From JAJTFW01 sp031411335 (GTDB taxonomy: Bacteria > Bacteroidota > Bacteroidia > AKYH767-A > OLB10), in contig JANOAX010000049.1 in NCBI GenBank assembly GCA_031411335.1, positions 1 to 10,140 of the forward strand: a DNA stretch of 10,140 bases, read 5' to 3'. This document shows positions 1 through 6,802 of the stretch, one piece after another. The notes beneath the pieces are model-generated. The model searched no databases. It saw only the letters and a program-made list of their open reading frames with translations, and was not told the origin of the DNA. Made by a program: the position numbers and the translations under genes. Within the stretch, counting starts at the first letter, position 1. The number at the start of each line of letters is the position of its first letter.

Positions 1-25
1 CGGGCTTATTTTAGGGAGGTGGATT

Positions 26-59
26 CTTATAACCTCGCCATAAATGGCAAGGTTATAAG
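26..59. repeat. Near-perfect inverted repeat (hairpin)
   Basis: Two 16-base arms (26-41 and 44-59) are complementary except for one mismatch and are separated by only two bases (AA). In RNA this would form a long stem with a tight loop from either strand. On the minus strand it lies just after the stop of the open frame at 62-175 and downstream of the methyltransferase. It could therefore end that transcript, but no run of T follows on either side, so an intrinsic terminator is not certain. It could also be a small dispersed palindromic repeat. Confidence 0.6.
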
Positions 60-61
60 TT

Positions 62-175
62 CTATTTGAATATAAAACTATCAACAAACTTTTGATTCAC
101 TTTACGTTTAGCTTTAACGCGAATGCGATAAATATTGGGATGGTATTTTTGGGAGGGTAAATCAAATATTATTCT
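62..175 (-). other. Unassigned 37-codon open frame after the methyltransferase
   Basis: On the minus strand, in a frame different from the methyltransferase, 37 sense codons run from just after a TGA (176-178) to a TAG at 62-64. The translation is protein-like: it ends in a basic stretch (RIRVKAKRKVNQKF) followed by VDSFIFK, and its codons resemble those of the neighbours. There is no ATG; only ATA/ATT-type codons are available near the beginning. It may be chance, a tiny gene with a non-standard start, or the remnant of a longer C-terminus reached by frameshift. I do not recognise the sequence. Confidence 0.2.
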
Positions 176-1386
176 TCAGCACTTTGAATATCTTCTTTAT
201 CTTGATGATCTTCTTTCTCTTCTCTCACTTGATTTTTCAAATAGCGCTCGCTCTTTTTACCTTCGAACAAATCATAGCCCAACAAACGACATTCAAGTGG
301 TCCGTTAAAGAGCTTCATCTTACGATTAGGGCGCAAACCAATTGCTTTAGCACCTTCAGGACTACCCGTAAAGATCCACGCTTTACATCCAGCGTAATGA
401 TGCTTTAATCTTTCACCTAACGCTGCATATAATTTTTCTAAATCATCCACTTCCAATTTCTCACCGTAGGGTGGATTGATGATAATAAAAGCTCTCTTTT
501 CTTCGTGTTCAAAATCGCGGAAATCGCCACATGATAATTTCACCATATCCTCTACACCTGCTGACTCCACATTTTCGATGGCTTTCAAAAACACATAACG
601 GTTCAATTCATTTGCATAAATTTTTACTTCCGATTCTACAATTCTTTCCAATTGCTTTTCACGAATAAGTTTAAACAATTCTTCGTCGAAGTCGAGCCAC
701 TTTTCAAAAGCGAAAGACTTACGAAAAGTTCCTGGCGGGATTCTAGCTGCTATCAATGCTGCTTCAATGGGAATCGTTCCCGAACCGCACATAAAATCGA
801 TTAATGGAATATGGGGTTCCCATCCGCTCAACATAATAATTCCAGCTGCCATCACTTCACTCAGCGGTGCTTTATCTACTTCTTTTCGATAACCACGTTG
901 ATGCAACGATGTACCCGAAGAATTAATAAGCAACTGACATTTTTCACCAGAAATAAAAACGACCACTTCTAAATCGGGATCATTCTTTTCTACGTTTGGA
1001 CGTGAACCTTGATTCTTGCGGAATTGATCGGCGATGGCATCCTTTGCTTTCAATGCGGGATACAAATTATTATCGAAGAGATCAGAATTCAAGATACAAC
1101 GAACCGCAAAAGTTTGCTCTAGTTTCATGTACTGGGTCCAATCAACCGCTGCTACACCGTCGTACAAATCCACTACGGTATGCATTGGAAAAGAAGATAG
1201 CTTCACCATCACCTTTAAGGCAGTACGCAAAGAAAAATTCGCCTTGTACATAAAGCCTTTATCGCCAATACAAGAAACAGCACGTGTATGCACTTCAATT
1301 TCACGTCCACCGAGAGCATGAATTTCTTCGGCGAGGATGTCCTCGAGTCCGGCATAAGTGGAAACGACAAGGTTAAGATCTGACAA
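169..1386 (-). CDS. THUMP-domain class I SAM-dependent RNA methyltransferase (RlmL/YpsC-like)
   Basis: Predicted N2-guanine-type RNA methyltransferase, probably acting on 23S rRNA in the cytoplasm, by relation to the N-terminal half of E. coli RlmL and to YpsC-type single proteins. The longest frame begins at a TTG at 1449 (426 aa). I prefer the TTG at 1386 (405 aa): homology to the family begins at LNLVVSTYAGLEDIL, two codons further in, and a TATCTTTG promoter element (1411-1418) lies inside the longer version. Numbering by the longer frame, a ferredoxin-like/THUMP region spans about 25-165. The UPF0020 methyltransferase fold spans about 170-395, with SAM motif I DFMCGSG at 218-224 and catalytic motif IV NPPYGE at 325-330. 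The last 30 residues are a charged Glu/Lys/Asp tail. It stands alone, divergent from the aminotransferase. The target base cannot be told from sequence. Confidence 0.9.
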   Translation of the reverse strand: MSDLNLVVSTYAGLEDILAEEIHALGGREIEVHTRAVSCIGDKGFMYKANFSLRTALKVMVKLSSFPMHTVVDLYDGVAAVDWTQYMKLEQTFAVRCILNSDLFDNNLYPALKAKDAIADQFRKNQGSRPNVEKNDPDLEVVVFISGEKCQLLINSSGTSLHQRGYRKEVDKAPLSEVMAAGIIMLSGWEPHIPLIDFMCGSGTIPIEAALIAARIPPGTFRKSFAFEKWLDFDEELFKLIREKQLERIVESEVKIYANELNRYVFLKAIENVESAGVEDMVKLSCGDFRDFEHEEKRAFIIINPPYGEKLEVDDLEKLYAALGERLKHHYAGCKAWIFTGSPEGAKAIGLRPNRKMKLFNGPLECRLLGYDLFEGKKSERYLKNQVREEKEDHQDKEDIQSAEE

Positions 1387-1410
1387 GGGGAAGGGAGTAT
1401 TTATTATCGA

Positions 1411-1418
1411 CAAAGATA
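1411..1418 (-). promoter_or_regulatory. Bacteroidota -7 promoter element for the methyltransferase
   Basis: The minus strand reads TATCTTTG, a perfect match to the Bacteroidota primary-sigma -7 consensus TAnnTTTG. Transcription would begin near 1404, about 18 bases before the TTG start at 1386. No TTG sits at the ideal -33 distance; the nearest is 13 bases upstream. The element supports the shorter start of the methyltransferase. Confidence 0.5.
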
Positions 1419-1539
1419 ACGAATTTAAACGCAACGATAGCAGCGGCAAGCAACGGTAGCAGCGTTACCAGTGGTTTTCGCAAGTAAATCCGTGAAAATC
1501 TTTTCAATCCGCTTCATCCGCGTTCTATTCTATCATAAC

Positions 1540-1602
1540 AAATCATGACCATCATAAAAAATCCGTGCCTGCCTGCCGGAACTTTAGTGTAGGTAGGTTC
1601 CA
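1540..1602 (+). repeat. Interspersed 63-bp repeat, copy A
   Basis: This matches 3058-3120 in the same orientation with no gaps; I count 52 identical positions of 63. The left half is a run of ATCAT/ATAA-type units. The right half carries an imperfect hairpin (CCTGCC ... GGTAGG). Just upstream, about 1486-1531, lies a further simple stretch with repeated ATCCG words (AATCCG, CATCCG), also typical of Bacteroidota intergenic repeats. With copy B it brackets the aminotransferase gene. Confidence 0.8.
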
Positions 1603-1655
1603 TAAAGCATAATCCACCGAAAAGTCTCAATAAAACATATATTTAAAATCCGACT

Positions 1656-1663
1656 ATCTTTGA
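1656..1663 (+). promoter_or_regulatory. Bacteroidota -7 promoter element for the aminotransferase
   Basis: TATCTTTG matches the consensus TAnnTTTG exactly and ends 16 bases before the ATG at 1680, giving a predicted leader of about 10 bases. No TTG is seen at the expected -33 spacing. The leader just before the ATG is A-rich, as is common for translation starts in this phylum, with no Shine-Dalgarno sequence. Confidence 0.5.
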
Positions 1664-1679
1664 TTTAATTGAAAAAAAC

Positions 1680-2876
1680 ATGACAAAACTTCCACCCTAC
1701 TCCATTCATGAAAAACATTGGAATCACGATAAAAATATTGTTTTCTTAAATCATGGATCCTTTGGATCTTGTCCGACGGCTATTCTTGATTTGCAAACGG
1801 AAATTAAACATCGTACCGAGCTGGATCCTATCCAAGAATTGGTAACGGATTTTGAAGCGCGCTATATGGAAAACAAAAATGCTTTAGCTCAATTTGTAGG
1901 ATGTAATGCCAATGATTTAGTGTTGATGAAAAACACTACTTCAGGAGCGAATACCATTTTGAATTCACTTTCCTTTGAAGCAGGAGATGAATTGTTGACA
2001 CATAGTCATGCTTATGGTGCTTGCGTGAATGTATTAAGGCATTATGCCGAAAAACAAAAATGCAAATTGGTAATTGCTGAAATTCCATTTCCAATTTCAA
2101 GTGAAGATGAAATTACCAATGCCATTTTAAATTTGGTCACGTCCAAAACAAAGTTGGTGATGTTAGATCATATCACTTCCGCTACCGGAATTATTTTTCC
2201 TGTTGAAAAATTAACACAAGCGTTAGAATCCAGAGGAATTGAAGTACTCATTGATGGAGCTCATGCGCCTGGCATGATTGATTTGAACATAGACGCACTT
2301 GGAGCCAGTTATTACATTGGCAATGGTCATAAATGGATTTGTAGTCCGCGCGGATCTGCATTGATGCATGTTCGAAAAGACAAACAACATAAAATTCGTC
2401 CCTTACAAATTTCGCATTACAACGATTTATATGAGGGTACGGATGCGCATTGGAGTGCACAGTTTGCATGGCCGGGTACGGATGATTATAGCTCCTATTT
2501 ACTCATAAAGGATAGCATCCAATTCATGGAAACTATTTTTGGGACTTGGCAACAGTTAAGAAAAAACAACCGAGAACTTTGTTTGGCCGCAAGAAAATTA
2601 ATTTGCGAAAAATTAAAAATTGAAATCCCTACTCCTGATTCCATGATTGGACATTTGGCGAGTATTCCGGTGCAAAATAATCCTGAAACACCATCCAAAT
2701 TTTTCAACATGACTACACCGTTAAAACAGAGAATCATGGATGAATACAAAATTCAAGTTCCGGTATTTAATTTTAATAAGAATAATCCCAAGTTGCTATT
2801 GAGAATTTCAGTGCAAGCGTATAATTCGATGGAGCAGTATGAGTATTTAGGGAAGAGTTTAGTAAATAGTGAATAG
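1680..2876 (+). CDS. Class-V PLP-dependent aminotransferase-fold enzyme, isopenicillin N epimerase-like
   Basis: A cytoplasmic fold-type I PLP enzyme of 398 residues, the usual length for the CefD-like branch of class V. Visible landmarks are NHGSFGS at 24-30, a feature of this branch; D163 in DHITSATG; the PLP-ring aspartate and histidine in DGAHAPG (D192, H195); the Schiff-base lysine K218 in GNGHKW; the FAWPGTDD segment at 262-269; and R375 in LLLRIS near the C-terminus, which probably binds the substrate carboxylate. The active site looks complete. Family members include epimerases, cysteine desulfurase-like lyases and enzymes of unknown substrate. No beta-lactam biosynthesis gene is nearby, so the name should not be read as function. 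It is a single-gene unit with its own promoter and is convergent with the repeat protein downstream. Substrate unknown. Confidence 0.9.
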   Translation: MTKLPPYSIHEKHWNHDKNIVFLNHGSFGSCPTAILDLQTEIKHRTELDPIQELVTDFEARYMENKNALAQFVGCNANDLVLMKNTTSGANTILNSLSFEAGDELLTHSHAYGACVNVLRHYAEKQKCKLVIAEIPFPISSEDEITNAILNLVTSKTKLVMLDHITSATGIIFPVEKLTQALESRGIEVLIDGAHAPGMIDLNIDALGASYYIGNGHKWICSPRGSALMHVRKDKQHKIRPLQISHYNDLYEGTDAHWSAQFAWPGTDDYSSYLLIKDSIQFMETIFGTWQQLRKNNRELCLAARKLICEKLKIEIPTPDSMIGHLASIPVQNNPETPSKFFNMTTPLKQRIMDEYKIQVPVFNFNKNNPKLLLRISVQAYNSMEQYEYLGKSLVNSE

Positions 2877-2897
2877 AAAATATTTACTGGGTAAGGA

Positions 2898-2943
2898 TAC
2901 GAATTACGAATCGATACGAATGTACGAATTACGAATTACGAAT
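2898..2943. repeat. TACGAAT short repeats
   Basis: Six copies of the 7-mer TACGAAT start at 2898, 2905, 2915, 2923, 2930 and 2937; the last three are in perfect tandem. Related words (TACGCGAAT, CACGAATTC) continue to about 2975. The tract begins 21 bases after the stop of the aminotransferase gene. Such ACGAAT-rich tracts are a familiar type of non-coding intergenic repeat in Bacteroidota. No spacers of CRISPR type are present. Confidence 0.75.
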
Positions 2944-3010
2944 TCGCTGATACGCGAATACACGAATTCACGAAGATAGAATTCTAACTCTTAAAGTACT
3001 GACAACTTAA

Positions 3011-3046
3011 CCGCGGGGAACGCAAGGTAGGCGCGGCGGGCGCGGA
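3011..3046. repeat. GC-rich simple block between two AT-rich repeats
   Basis: A 36-base block made almost only of G and C with repeated GCGCGG/GGCGGG words, standing out sharply from its AT-rich surroundings. It resembles the CGCGGAG-type intergenic repeats of Bacteroidota and sits between the TACGAAT tract and copy B of the 63-bp repeat. No coding or RNA function is visible. Confidence 0.45.
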
Positions 3047-3057
3047 GAAATCATAAA

Positions 3058-3120
3058 AAATCATAATCATCATAATAAATCAGTGCCTGCCTACCGTAGC
3101 TTTAGCATAGGTAGGGCCCA
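3058..3120 (+). repeat. Interspersed 63-bp repeat, copy B
   Basis: The second copy of the element at 1540-1602, same orientation, 52 of 63 positions identical. Its hairpin is cleaner than in copy A: CCTACC (3090-3095) pairs with GGTAGG (3110-3115), with an inner GCT-TT-AGC. It ends 7 bases from the stop codon of the repeat-protein gene (3128), so on the minus strand the hairpin falls about 13-40 bases after that stop and may help to end transcription. No T-run follows. Confidence 0.8.
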
Positions 3121-3127
3121 TCAATTA

Positions 3128-5302
3128 TTAATTAACGACCACTCTTTGTGTACAAATAATTCCTTCTTGGTTAGTAAATTGCAGGAGATAAATTCCACTA
3201 CTTAAACTACTAGTTGAAATTTGTATTGCGGTGTTTAGGTTATCGTAAACTTTTAGCATGCGACCTGCAAGATCCAATAATTTCAATTGATAATTTTTTT
3301 GATCGGAGAATTTGATGTGAAGGAGATCGGATGTAGGATTGGGGAAAATAAATATTCCTAGATCGGTTGTTGGTTCATCGATAGAAGTACTGATGCTTCC
3401 CGAAGTGTTAAAGTAAAAAGAACCGAAGTACCAAGTGTTCCATGTGCCGTTGATTTCTTCACGATAAGTATATTCATAAAATGTGTTGGGAGTAAGACCG
3501 GTTAATCGTTTGTAACCATTGTTGCTTATGGAATAAGTCCAATTAGTGGTGCCATAAGGACGATATCGAAACTGAACCTTAGTAATTAGATTTGTTTTTA
3601 ACCAATAGAGTCGAACCGTGGTAGAATCCTCTTCTCTTTCCGCCAATAGATTTAAATAATTATTGTTGTTTCCTAAAAAAGTTGGTTGATATAAAATAGT
3701 ATCGGACCATGCTGAAGTTACTCCAGAGCAATTCGTCGTTAACTGAAAATTGTAAATTGCTGAACTGTCTAGATTATTCAAAAAGTAATAACTTTTTTGA
3801 GTAGAGTCAAGGGTCCAAGTAAGGTCGGTCGACTTCTTATATCGAATTTGATAAGTTGTTGTCTCTTCCACTCGATTCCATACCAAATGCATGGTTGTAC
3901 TTGTAACGGGAACGCCTACAATAACAGACGGGGGAAAACAGGTATTGGCAGTTAACGTATCATAAACGAAAAATGGAATTCTCACATCATAGGGATTCCG
4001 GGCTTGCGATAAAATTAATTTACTTCCTACAGTACCCAATATCGAATTAAATCCAAGAGGTATTCCTGGATACCAATTATTAATTAAATGTGTTTCCTGC
4101 AAAAGCTTAGAGGGACTCGCACCATCCGATACCCATACTTCAGCCCCGTACAATGTATCCTTCGTAGCATAAAATAAATTCGAACCAAAAAACAAATATT
4201 TTTTAGGATATAAGTTCAGCGCATAGAATGCAGGATAATTGGTTAAATAAGATGAATCCAAACTCGGTGAATACATCCAAAAACGATCTGAATAAAAACT
4301 ATAAAAAGCTACCTTACCTTCCACAATTGAAAATGGGCTGGTCAATAAAATACCATTTGGAACATTGGAAATTGATACTGTACCTACTCCCGTACCATCG
4401 GATCGCCAAAGCTGATAACCACTATTATTATCCTTCGCTGCGAAATAAAGAGTATCGCCTAAATGCGTAAAATACTTTTCTGAATAACTATCCATTACTC
4501 CATTGTCACCGCCAGGGAAAATATCTTTTACCATTACAGTTCCTGAATTCGTTCCATCTGTTTTCCACAGTTCCCAACCATCATTGGTAACCGCTGTAAA
4601 AAAAAGTGTGCTGTTGGTTTTATAAAAATTACACGGGAGCGATGCTCCTACAACGCCGTTTAAGTCTTTCAATAAAAAAGTTCCATTTACAGTGCCATTA
4701 CTTCTCCATAGTTCTTCACCTGTATTATTTTGATCGGCAGAAAAATATAGTTTCCCATTAAACCCATAAAGTCCACGAACTACATTAAAGCTCATCAATG
4801 AATAGGTTCCTTGAGGCGTACCATTCGTTCGCCAAAGTTGGCTTCCAGTGTTCGCTGTAAAATATACGATGGAATCGACTCCAGCCAATTCACCAGGGCC
4901 AGAGCTTGAAGGACCCGGATTAATATCACTGATCATATACGTTCCGACATCTGTTCCATCACTTCTCCATAACTCCACACCATGTACACCATTGTCGCCT
5001 CTGAAATAAAGAATATTATTATGTACAAAAGCGGTATATGTAAAATAATCCCCCATTCCACTACTCGTACCTGCCCAGATATCTTTTATCATATAGGTGC
5101 CACTCTCGGTACCATCCGTACACCAAAGTTCACGACCATATGCGGGATCAAAAGCGCTAAAGACTAATTTACCATTGAACTCGATGGTAGTGGAAGGTCC
5201 ACCGAATTGATCGGGATCAAAAGAATAAATTTTCTTACACTGGGCATCCACTTGAATTTGCCAAAAAAGAAATCCAACAATAAACAACAGTGATTTCATC
5301 AT
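3128..5302 (-). CDS. Secreted ELWxTDGT-repeat protein with Fn3-like domains and T9SS sorting domain
   Basis: A large extracellular or surface protein (724 aa) of unknown role. A signal peptide (about 1-20, cleavage likely VDA|Q) is followed by repeats of the form ELWxTDGTxxGTxxVKDI starting near residues 58, 110, 155, 197, 244 and 297. Degenerate units lie near 340 (FWMYSPS) and 388 (EVWVSDGAS). The spacing of 42-53 residues and alternating short strands suggest a beta-propeller-like fold of about eight units (inference). Two fibronectin type III-like domains follow (about 455-540 and 548-633). A type A T9SS sorting domain fills about 645-724: FPNPTSD, a LLDLAGR turn, SSGIYLLQF and a terminal VVVN. 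Repeats of this kind are common in Bacteroidota and myxobacteria. Either of the two adjacent ATGs (5302 or 5299) could start it. It lies 143 bp after the serine hydrolase and has its own promoter. Confidence 0.88.
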   Translation of the reverse strand: MMKSLLFIVGFLFWQIQVDAQCKKIYSFDPDQFGGPSTTIEFNGKLVFSAFDPAYGRELWCTDGTESGTYMIKDIWAGTSSGMGDYFTYTAFVHNNILYFRGDNGVHGVELWRSDGTDVGTYMISDINPGPSSSGPGELAGVDSIVYFTANTGSQLWRTNGTPQGTYSLMSFNVVRGLYGFNGKLYFSADQNNTGEELWRSNGTVNGTFLLKDLNGVVGASLPCNFYKTNSTLFFTAVTNDGWELWKTDGTNSGTVMVKDIFPGGDNGVMDSYSEKYFTHLGDTLYFAAKDNNSGYQLWRSDGTGVGTVSISNVPNGILLTSPFSIVEGKVAFYSFYSDRFWMYSPSLDSSYLTNYPAFYALNLYPKKYLFFGSNLFYATKDTLYGAEVWVSDGASPSKLLQETHLINNWYPGIPLGFNSILGTVGSKLILSQARNPYDVRIPFFVYDTLTANTCFPPSVIVGVPVTSTTMHLVWNRVEETTTYQIRYKKSTDLTWTLDSTQKSYYFLNNLDSSAIYNFQLTTNCSGVTSAWSDTILYQPTFLGNNNNYLNLLAEREEDSTTVRLYWLKTNLITKVQFRYRPYGTTNWTYSISNNGYKRLTGLTPNTFYEYTYREEINGTWNTWYFGSFYFNTSGSISTSIDEPTTDLGIFIFPNPTSDLLHIKFSDQKNYQLKLLDLAGRMLKVYDNLNTAIQISTSSLSSGIYLLQFTNQEGIICTQRVVVN

Positions 5303-5332
5303 GATCAGGTATAAAGTTTGAATTTAATTTTA

Positions 5333-5362
5333 CTAAAGTAATAAGTTCTGTTTAAACAGCAA
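5333..5362 (-). promoter_or_regulatory. Bacteroidota promoter for the ELWxTDGT-repeat protein
   Basis: On the minus strand a TTG (5360-5362, preceded by more T) lies exactly 19 bases from TACTTTAG (5333-5340), which matches seven of eight positions of TAnnTTTG. Spacing and both boxes fit the Bacteroidota -33/-7 arrangement. Transcription would start near 5326, leaving a leader of about 24 bases before the ATG at 5302. Confidence 0.6.
5348..5359. promoter_or_regulatory. Perfect 12-bp palindrome inside the promoter (possible operator)
   Basis: CTGTTTAAACAG reads the same on both strands and fills most of the spacer between the -33 and -7 boxes of the promoter at 5333-5362. This is where a dimeric repressor would block polymerase. 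No regulator gene is near and I do not recognise the site, so operator function is a guess from position and symmetry. Confidence 0.3.
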
Positions 5363-5445
5363 AATAAATCATCTTACTCAATTAAAATCAATTTTAAAAT
5401 CAAATATTACTTATCAAGAATCCTTCATTCATTGGTCTTTCAATC

Positions 5446-6756
5446 TCAATTCTTAACAATACGTTTTACTAACGATTTCCCATCATTTGAAATTACTTTC
5501 AGTAGGTACATTCCATTTGAGAAAGTACTCCAATTCAATTCAAATTCTGCATCACTGAAAAACGTTGAAAACATACTCTTTCCGGTTACATTCATCAAGA
5601 TCACCTCTACTCTCCCATGCGTTTTGTTTTGAATCGTAACTACATCATGAAATGGATTAGGCGAAAAAGAAAACGCTACGTCTGAAGTCAAACTGGAGAG
5701 TGAAGTAGTATTGCACATTACTTCATTCAATTTAATCCATACAGTATCATTAAAAGTAATAGGCACCTCGCCGGCTCCAGGAGCATTTCCCATTCGAATA
5801 TATACCAAATTTTGAGAAGGCACAATATTGATGATTTGTCCATCTTTCCCTAGAGCTGCAATCATATCGCTCGGTGCATTTGGACTGAATGAACCTGGAA
5901 AGTTAAACTGCAATCCGGGAACCATGAAAAAGGATTTACCATTGAGCCAAGTTAAATAACCATAAGAAGGATTTAATGTTTGTGAGCTATTCACCATTTG
6001 CTGAAAATAATTGGTGTCAGTTAAAATTTGGCTTCCATTCCAATTTCCTTGATTCAACATGAGCAATCCAAATCGCGCCATGCTTCGTGGTTTACTGAAG
6101 AACACATTGTTGTATCCACTCGGAAAAAATGCTCCAGTCATTCCTGTGGGATTCTTCACTTTCTGAGTGAAATAACTATTCAATGATTGTCCTGTTGCAG
6201 ATTCAATGACGCTATCGAGTAAAGTATAAGGACCGTTATGATATGCCCAACGTGTCCCCGCATCTGCTAGGTATTGCAAACAAGTATCGAGTGTACAATA
6301 ATGATCAGGAACACCATCATCGAGACCAGAGGTCATGGTGAGTTGATTTCGAATGGTGATTTTATCTTCCTTGAGTGGCGGACAAACGGTCCAACCTGTA
6401 CCCAGGTAATCAGAAGTAGTATCTTGAATAGAAAGAAATCCTTCTTGCTGAGCAATGCCCACCGTAAATCCGGTTAATGTTTTCCCCGCCGAAGCCCAGT
6501 ACCATGCACTATCCATGGTGAAGGTTCCGAAATATTTTTCGATCACAATTTTTCCATCCTTCAATAAAATAAATGCTTTTGAATTTTTAGCTTCTAAATA
6601 ATCAAGCAAAGAATCAATTTGGGGCTCACACCATCCTAGAGAAGCTGGAGAAAGTGTATCCCATGTACTTCCGATAAGTGGAGGAAAATAGAGGGTTTGT
6701 GATTTTCCAATAGAAGGAATTAGCAGTAGAATTAGTATTACAATTCGTTTTATCAT
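5446..6756 (-). CDS. Secreted serine hydrolase (class C beta-lactamase/DD-peptidase fold) with T9SS sorting domain
   Basis: Exported enzyme of 436 residues. A signal peptide spans about 1-19 (cleavage near GKS|Q), followed by a beta-lactamase-family serine hydrolase domain (about 40-350). The three active-site elements are visible: SxxK as S89-A-G-K92, the YxN motif as Y172-H-N174, and the KTG/HxG-equivalent strand as GKDGQ at 303-307. A type A T9SS sorting domain covers about 360-436 (FSPNPFHD, MNVTGKS, FSNGMYLLKV, ending RIVKN). T9SS cargo crosses the outer membrane and loses this tail, so the enzyme should be surface-attached or released. The family includes esterases, D-aminopeptidases and penicillin-binding proteins; this architecture does not predict antibiotic resistance, and the substrate is unknown. 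It starts 46 bp after the lipoprotein gene on the same strand, so cotranscription with the receptor operon is possible. The enzyme-class call is firm, the role is not. Confidence 0.92.
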   Translation of the reverse strand: MIKRIVILILLLIPSIGKSQTLYFPPLIGSTWDTLSPASLGWCEPQIDSLLDYLEAKNSKAFILLKDGKIVIEKYFGTFTMDSAWYWASAGKTLTGFTVGIAQQEGFLSIQDTTSDYLGTGWTVCPPLKEDKITIRNQLTMTSGLDDGVPDHYCTLDTCLQYLADAGTRWAYHNGPYTLLDSVIESATGQSLNSYFTQKVKNPTGMTGAFFPSGYNNVFFSKPRSMARFGLLMLNQGNWNGSQILTDTNYFQQMVNSSQTLNPSYGYLTWLNGKSFFMVPGLQFNFPGSFSPNAPSDMIAALGKDGQIINIVPSQNLVYIRMGNAPGAGEVPITFNDTVWIKLNEVMCNTTSLSSLTSDVAFSFSPNPFHDVVTIQNKTHGRVEVILMNVTGKSMFSTFFSDAEFELNWSTFSNGMYLLKVISNDGKSLVKRIVKN

Positions 6757-6802
6757 TTTAATCGATTCAATTTTTTTACTAAGTTAATTATATCAAAATA
6801 AT

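Noticed and set aside
1680..2876. Isopenicillin N epimerase activity and a beta-lactam biosynthesis cluster
   Set aside because: Only the fold and branch match. There is no ACV synthetase, isopenicillin N synthase or related gene in the window.
2898..2975. Short regular repeats as a possible CRISPR array
   Set aside because: Units are 7 bases long with no or tiny spacers, copies are imperfect, and no cas gene is present. This is a simple intergenic repeat tract.
4228..4470. Plus-strand open frame of 80 codons inside the repeat-protein gene, and similar frames inside the receptor, hydrolase and methyltransferase genes
   Set aside because: These lie fully within strong genes on the opposite strand, have no recognisable domains or promoters, and read as chance frames.
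5446..6756. Serine hydrolase as an antibiotic-resistance beta-lactamase
   Set aside because: The fold and SxxK/YxN motifs are shared by many esterases and peptidases. The T9SS tail and overall divergence from AmpC enzymes give no support for resistance.
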